Below, one piece after another: positions 45,397 to 47,954 of a stretch of 47,954 nt of DNA; the first letter of the stretch is position 1; each line of letters begins with the position of its first letter. The stretch covers positions 1-47,954 of the forward strand of contig CAAEFE010000107.1 of NCBI GenBank assembly GCA_900755095.1. The letters run 5' to 3'. The notes under the pieces were generated by a model. It was given only the letters and a program-made list of their open reading frames with translations. It was not told where the DNA came from and searched no databases. Made by a program: the position numbers and the translations under genes. The stretch comes from an uncultured Bacteroides sp. (GTDB lineage: Bacteria > Bacteroidota > Bacteroidia > Bacteroidales > Bacteroidaceae).

Positions 45397-46059
45397 TTAT
45401 TTTTTAATCAATACTTCATCAATCATTCCGTATTCTTTCGCTTCCTGAGCTGTCATCCAGTAATCACGGTCCGAATCGGCCCATACCTTATCAAAGTCAG
45501 TGTGCGAATGATCGGCGATGATCGTATAAAGTTCTTTCTTCAATTTCTGAATTTCACGGGCTGTGATTTCAATATCTGAAGCCTGTCCCTGCGCACCGCC
45601 CATCGGCTGGTGAATCATCACACGTGAATGCGGCAATGCAGAACGTTTGCCTTCGGCACCGGCTACCAGTAATACAGCAGCCATCGAAGCAGCCATACCT
45701 GTACAGATAGTAGCAACATCACTTGAAATAAACTGCATGGTATCGTAAATACCCAATCCGGCATATACACTACCACCCGGAGAATTGATATAGATAGAGA
45801 TATCCTTACCCGGGTCTACAGAGTCCAAATAGAGCAATTGCGCCTGAAGCGTGTTTGCCGTATAGTCATCTACTTGTGTACCCAGAAAAATAATGCGATC
45901 CATCATCAGTCGGGAGAATACATCGAGCTGAGTTACATTCAGCTGTCTCTCTTCGAGAATATAGGGATTCAAATACCCGGCTTGCGATTTAATCACATCG
46001 TCCAGCACCATGCCATTCATTCCTAAATGCTTGGTTGCGTATTTTCTAAAATCATCCAT
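45397..46059 (-). CDS. clpP: ATP-dependent Clp protease proteolytic subunit ClpP
   Basis: ClpP forms the barrel-shaped serine peptidase that degrades proteins delivered by ClpX. The 220-aa protein has an intact catalytic triad: Ser125 in TGMAASMAAV, His150 in VMIHQPMGG, and Asp199 in DRDYWMTAQEA. The N-terminal propeptide-like stretch (about 1-30, MDDFRKYATKHLGMNG) is longer than the mature form. Other conserved blocks are RIIFLGTQVDDYTAN and DISIYINSPGGSVYAGLGIYD. It is followed 2 nt later by clpX and preceded by tig and its terminator, the common tig-clpP-clpX order. Confidence 0.98.
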   Translation of the reverse strand: MDDFRKYATKHLGMNGMVLDDVIKSQAGYLNPYILEERQLNVTQLDVFSRLMMDRIIFLGTQVDDYTANTLQAQLLYLDSVDPGKDISIYINSPGGSVYAGLGIYDTMQFISSDVATICTGMAASMAAVLLVAGAEGKRSALPHSRVMIHQPMGGAQGQASDIEITAREIQKLKKELYTIIADHSHTDFDKVWADSDRDYWMTAQEAKEYGMIDEVLIKK

Positions 46060-46102
46060 GTTATTGTTCCTTTCTAATTAAATTTATTATAAACGTAAGT
46101 GC

Positions 46103-46134
46103 AAAGAAACGAAAAAGAACACATAGACACAAAA
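46103..46134 (-). promoter_or_regulatory. Possible promoter of clpP-clpX
   Basis: On the minus strand, TTTG (46131-46134), 20 bp, then TTTCTTTG (46103-46110), one base off the -7 consensus. It overlaps the U-run of the tig terminator, so clpPX could start anew just after tig ends. Confidence 0.35.
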
Positions 46135-46172
46135 AAACACAGAGTTATAATTTTATAAAAACTCTGTGTTTC
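46131..46172 (-). terminator. tig: Terminator of tig
   Basis: AAACACAGAGTT (46136-46147) and AACTCTGTGTTT (46161-46172) form a perfect 12-bp stem. On the minus RNA the stem is followed by UUUUUUUG. It lies 30 nt after the tig stop codon. Confidence 0.85.
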
Positions 46173-46202
46173 TGTGACTTTATATTCTATTCAACCGAAC
46201 GA

Positions 46203-47558
46203 TTATTCAAACATTTTATTGAATTCTTCCATAGAAACGTTCTTGTTCTCCAAAGTGACCTGAGCTTTCAAAGCTGCAGCCAACTTTACTTCCACTACGC
46301 GGCTTACCAGGTTGTTAATAGTATCTTTCTTCTTCAACATTTCCTGTGCATAGTTATCAAGTACATCTTCGGGGACAGACAACATTCCGTATTGAGCGAA
46401 CTGTGCTTTGGTAGTTTCTTTCGCCATCTTCAGCACATCTTCCTGCTCTACTTTGATATCGTTTGCCTCTACCAGCTGTTCCTTGATCAGGTGCCAAGTC
46501 AGTTCTTCGATACTCTTATCGTAGTTTTCAGCTACATATTCTTCGCCTTTTTCTTCGTTGTTCAGCAACATGATACGTTTCAGCAATGCATCAGAGAATT
46601 CCAGCTTACCTACTTTGTCCATCATCACTTTACGAATGTCGATCAGGAATTTATAATCGCTGTCAGCAACAAATCTTGCTGCGATTTCTTCTTTGATCTT
46701 AGCGCGGAATTCTTCTTCAGTCTTCACTACACCTTCACCAAATGCCTGGTCAAATACTTCCTGAGTCAGTTCACCCGGTACGAAACGAGTGATTTCTTCT
46801 ACCTGGAAGCTGAAGTCAGACTTCACATCCTTAGCGATTTCCTTGTCGATCTTCAACAGAGAACCAAGTTCAGCAGCGTGTCCGTCGTAAGCAACATTCG
46901 GGTTGAATACCAATACGTCATTTACTTTTGCATTAGCAAAGATAGCTTTCTGATCGTCGTTCTTCATATAAGAAGGCATTAATACAGCACCTTCTACCTG
47001 AATACCGCCTTCTTTCGTATTACCTTCTTCGTCCAGCTGAGCCAACAGACCTTTCAGCATGTCGTTATCTTCATAAACGTCCACTTTGTCGTATTTACCA
47101 GTGCGCTGAGTATACATCTTCACCTGGTTTTCGATCATTTCATCCGATACTTCGATCGTATAGTAATCCACTTTATCTTTAGCGCTTACTTCAGCTTTGA
47201 ATTCAGGTGCCAGAGCGATATCGAACACAAACTCGAATTCTTCCATTGTATCGAAGTCGATAACCTGCTGTTTTTCTTCGTTAGGCAACGGTTCGCCCAG
47301 CATGTTCACCTTATTTTCTTTAATATAGTTGTAAACAGCTTCTTGCAGTACCTTATTCACTTCTTCTGCAATCACTGATTTACCATACATCTTCTTAACC
47401 AGGCTCATCGGAACCATTCCTTTACGGAATCCCGGCATTTGTGCCTTCTGACGGAATGATTTCAACGATTTGTCTACTTTTTCCTGATAGTCGGCTTTCT
47501 CAAGCTTCACAGTAAGCTGTGCGCTTACTTTGTCAATGTTTTGTAATGAAACGTTCAT
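46203..47558 (-). CDS. tig: Trigger factor, ribosome-associated chaperone
   Basis: Trigger factor binds the ribosome exit and shields nascent chains. The 451-aa protein has the ribosome-docking signature GFRKGMVP (about residues 40-47) in the N-terminal domain. The middle region (about 160-245) occupies the place of the FKBP-type isomerase. It lacks the recognisable FKBP core (such as the FIPGFE segment), so prolyl isomerase activity is doubtful. The C-terminal helical chaperone arms run from about 250 to 451. It precedes clpP and clpX but has its own consensus promoter and a strong terminator. Confidence 0.95.
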   Translation of the reverse strand: MNVSLQNIDKVSAQLTVKLEKADYQEKVDKSLKSFRQKAQMPGFRKGMVPMSLVKKMYGKSVIAEEVNKVLQEAVYNYIKENKVNMLGEPLPNEEKQQVIDFDTMEEFEFVFDIALAPEFKAEVSAKDKVDYYTIEVSDEMIENQVKMYTQRTGKYDKVDVYEDNDMLKGLLAQLDEEGNTKEGGIQVEGAVLMPSYMKNDDQKAIFANAKVNDVLVFNPNVAYDGHAAELGSLLKIDKEIAKDVKSDFSFQVEEITRFVPGELTQEVFDQAFGEGVVKTEEEFRAKIKEEIAARFVADSDYKFLIDIRKVMMDKVGKLEFSDALLKRIMLLNNEEKGEEYVAENYDKSIEELTWHLIKEQLVEANDIKVEQEDVLKMAKETTKAQFAQYGMLSVPEDVLDNYAQEMLKKKDTINNLVSRVVEVKLAAALKAQVTLENKNVSMEEFNKMFE

Positions 47559-47609
47559 TCTGACAATTATTTATTTGATTTATACTTTGTTCTAACTCAA
47601 ACGAGGGTG

Positions 47610-47640
47610 CAAAATTAGTGCTAATCTTTCAATTTTCAAA
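47610..47640 (-). promoter_or_regulatory. tig: Promoter of tig
   Basis: On the minus strand, TTTG (47637-47640), 19 bp, then TAATTTTG (47610-47617). Both boxes and spacing match the Bacteroides consensus exactly. The predicted leader is about 45 nt. Confidence 0.75.
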
Positions 47641-47954
47641 AGACATTGCAGATTTATTTCGCATCTATTTTGGAATATACAAGTGACAATTGCATGACAG
47701 GCAGCGGTTCACTAGCCACGCATCCTTCTTTTTTTCTCGTTACCTGCAAATTAAAGTAAGAAAAAGATGGTCAATCCAAAAATTATTCTTTTCTTTGCTG
47801 CGGATTGATGGACCATTAGTTTCTCGATTTGATTACAAGGTTTTTACTTCTGTTTCGAAAACGCATTTGTAAACTCTCTGTCGTTTTAATCTTTTTATTA
47901 GTAACCATCTATCCAGAGAGTTTTATTCATTTATTTATTTTTTTATCATTTTCA
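47641..47954. other. Gene-free right end of the window
   Basis: I see no convincing coding sequence in these 314 bases. There is an imperfect dyad GATGGTCAATCC (47767 region) with GGATTGATGGACCAT (47802 region), and a terminator-like hairpin: AAACTCTCTG (47871-47880) and CAGAGAGTTT (47914-47923), followed on the plus strand by a T-rich tail. No plus-strand gene that would use it is visible. A small RNA is possible but unsupported. Confidence 0.5.

Overview
The window is chromosomal DNA from a Bacteroides species. The evidence is a SusC/SusD glycan-uptake locus, Bacteroidota-type promoters (TTTG, about 19-23 bp, then TANNTTTG) in front of many genes, lipoproteins with acidic residues after the lipid cysteine, and OstA/SurA-type envelope genes. 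The order regulator, SusC, SusD, DUF3823, GxGYxYP, GH92, GxGYxYP, two LamG proteins, GH99 matches what I remember of the third alpha-mannan locus of B. thetaiotaomicron (MAN-PUL3, BT3853-BT3862). That species call is from memory and was not searched.

Layout. 1-44: first codons of purB, leaving the left edge. 141-421: two identical tRNA-Val(UAC) genes with promoter and terminator. 581-1931: yaaA and an acetyltransferase, as an operon. 2078-4063: a GH20-type hexosaminidase on the plus strand. 4064-4897: a gene-free stretch rich in inverted and tandem repeats. 4836-8364: carB with its terminator and a 5' leader that looks like an E. coli pyrBI-type attenuator. 8484-9723: trpS, ending in a terminator shared with the convergent DUF2339 membrane-protein gene (9732-12107). 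12188-30855: the mannan locus, all on the minus strand. 30910-32206: an OmpA-type outer-membrane protein. 32309-40139: a six-gene run from a parvulin foldase through SurA-like proteins and an OstA/LptA-like protein to a small membrane protein and mutL. 40234-47640: guaB, recQ, clpX, clpP and tig. 47641-47954: no gene seen.

The mannan locus reads as one pathway. SusC (TonB-dependent channel) and SusD (lid) import manno-oligosaccharides. DUF3823 and LamG lipoproteins probably bind glycan at the surface. GH99 cuts alpha-mannan internally, GH92 trims alpha-mannosides, and two GxGYxYP proteins have no assigned reaction. The regulator is unusual: one protein with a signal peptide, a LamG-like domain, a Kelch-like propeller, one membrane helix and a cytoplasmic SARP-like DNA-binding half. 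An array of 22-bp repeats lies between it and susC.

The two observations I rate highest are the carB leader (leader peptide of 39 codons, pause hairpin, U-rich tract, and terminator overlapping the leader stop codon) and the transmembrane SARP-like regulator with its neighbouring 22-bp repeats.
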